From: a virus
DNA: 38,410 nucleotides
Reading direction: 5' to 3' (one strand)
IMG/VR virus record: IMGVR_UViG_3300034111_000220
Span: 1-38,410 of that record
A program made the translations under genes and the position numbers. Positions 37,566 through 38,410 of the stretch are shown piece after piece. Positions within the stretch are counted from its first letter, which is position 1, and each line of letters begins with the position of its first letter. The notes beneath the pieces are model-generated. The model saw only the letters and a list, made by a program, of their open reading frames with translations. It was not told where the DNA came from and searched no databases.

Positions 37566-38410
37566 ATGGCTGACAAAAAGATTTCGCAATTCGCCTCGCT
37601 GGCATCCGGCGACATAGATTCAGCCAATGATGTGCTGGCGATTGTCGATGCGAGTGGGCCGACAACCAAGAAGGTCGCGGTTGCGGCTCTGGTCGGTGCG
37701 CCAATCACCGCAGGCTCTGGCATCACGGTCACCAAGACCTCAAGCGCAATTACGATTGCAGCATCAGGCGGTAGTGGAACCGGGGATGTCGTTGGCCCAG
37801 CGTCTGCTGCTGACAATGCGATTGTTCGATATGACGGAACAACCGGCAAATTGGTGCAGAACAGCGGCGTTTACGTCAGCGACGCCAACAAGGTTTCAAT
37901 CGGCAGCGCTACGCCTGTAGCCCTGACCGGGACGATTACCCCACAAGTGCAGTCGCTTGGCGTGAACATTGGCGCCTCTGCGTACATGGTCGGGCGTTAC
38001 TCTGCTGATGCTTCTATGACTTGGTACTACACGGCCAAGTCACGCAACGCGACGGTCGGATCGCATACGGTACTGCAAGACAACGACGGCCTCGGCGGCA
38101 TTGCGATGTTCGGCAGCGACGGCACCACGTTCGTTGCAGGCGCAGAGATCTATGGCGAGGTGGACGGTACGCCGGGTTCCGGCTCTATGCCTTCCGCTAT
38201 TGTCTTTCGCGTCAACAGTGTTGAGAAGTTCCGAGTCGCAAACAGCGGATTGCTGACCGACGACAAGGGCAACATCCGCGCTGTACCGCAGACTGGTGCA
38301 GCCAAGACGGGCAGTTACTCGCTGGCAACGACCGATGTCGGCACGTTTGTCCATGTCAGCACGGGCGGCTCGGTGACGATCCCTGACGCGACATTCGCTG
38401 CTGGCGACAT
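37566..38410 (+). CDS. tail-fibre-like protein, 5' part (runs off the window)
   Basis: ATG at 37566; the frame is still open at the window end. The N-terminus (MADKKISQFASLASGDIDSA ... TTKKVAVAALVG) is the fibre-attachment-type module also found in 35104. From residue about 71 it is nearly identical to the partial gene at 1-809. If the missing end matches that copy, the full protein would be 339 aa. Relative to 1-634, the overlap has about 32 substitutions, four of which change the protein (A to G, V to L, N to T, G to S). Confidence 0.8.
   Translation, partial: MADKKISQFASLASGDIDSANDVLAIVDASGPTTKKVAVAALVGAPITAGSGITVTKTSSAITIAASGGSGTGDVVGPASAADNAIVRYDGTTGKLVQNSGVYVSDANKVSIGSATPVALTGTITPQVQSLGVNIGASAYMVGRYSADASMTWYYTAKSRNATVGSHTVLQDNDGLGGIAMFGSDGTTFVAGAEIYGEVDGTPGSGSMPSAIVFRVNSVEKFRVANSGLLTDDKGNIRAVPQTGAAKTGSYSLATTDVGTFVHVSTGGSVTIPDATFAAGD
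37777..38410. repeat. near-identical end repeat (copy of 1-634)
   Basis: Aligns base for base without gaps to 1-634, with about 32 mismatches by eye (about 95% identity). The first 127 and the last 62 aligned bases are identical, and mismatches are mostly at third codon positions. This is either terminal redundancy of a circular or permuted genome built from two strain variants, or a pair of tandem paralogs cut by the window. Confidence 0.85.

Noticed and set aside
1-38410. CRISPR array, tRNA genes or a diversity-generating retroelement beside the fibre genes
   Set aside because: No regular spaced repeats, no cloverleaf candidates noticed by eye, and no reverse transcriptase frame or template/variable repeat pair. 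The near-identical ends do not show adenine-specific differences.

Overview
The window is a tailed bacteriophage with a T7-like (podovirus) virion, probably infecting a proteobacterium. It carries the T7-type set of short-tail and core proteins: a T7 gp8-type portal, a gp11/gp12-type tail tube and nozzle, and gp13/14/15/16-type internal virion proteins. Its early region is lambda-like: a leftward recombination operon, a central Cro-like regulator with divergent promoters, and rightward small genes leading into the terminase. I see no integrase, CI-type repressor, DNA polymerase, primase, helicase, phage RNA polymerase, tRNA, CRISPR array or reverse transcriptase. Base composition is moderately GC-rich. 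The host and the lifestyle (lytic or temperate) are inferences.

Layout. 1-1683: 3' part of a tail-fibre-like gene and a glycine-rich adhesin. 1698-7170: portal, small membrane proteins, holin, endolysin, a small Cys protein, an HTH-metallophosphoesterase fusion, a Bbp19-like protein and scaffold. 7171-7410: non-coding, with a terminator and a possibly structured leader. 7411-24619: major capsid protein, small head proteins, tail tube, nozzle, four internal virion proteins (the last 2271 aa with a RadC/JAB domain) and a pectate-lyase-type tailspike. 24597-28548 (minus strand): recombination operon (PD-(D/E)XK-like nuclease, NinB-like, SSB-like, YqaJ exonuclease, Sak3-type annealing protein) and small accessory genes. 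28549-29324: divergent control region, Cro-like gene and a repeat-rich non-coding stretch. 29325-33112 (plus strand): HTH protein, TGT/DpdA-like protein, DUF3310, RusA and a run of very small basic proteins. 33112-34876: small and large terminase. 34907-38410: small proline/arginine-rich protein, fibre-like proteins, a second glycine-rich adhesin and the 5' part of a fibre gene.

The first 634 bases and the last 634 bases align without gaps and differ at about 32 positions by my count, mostly silent. The window is therefore either a circular or terminally redundant genome of about 37.8 kb whose two ends come from different strain variants, or it is bounded by two near-identical tandem fibre genes. 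If circular, an adhesin cassette lies between large terminase and portal, which are usually adjacent.

How the genes fit together. A single Cro-like protein probably controls both early arms through a repeated TAAC-N4-GTTAAG site placed at three early promoters. The leftward arm supplies Red-like recombination. The rightward arm supplies RusA, possible base modification and packaging. The late genes make the capsid, short tail, ejected core and lysis proteins. The most unusual features are the operator triad, the RadC/JAB metalloprotease domain in the ejected core protein, a possible pair of overprinted genes inside that same gene (18522-18911), a lone DpdA-like enzyme, and strong over-representation of CTCGAG.
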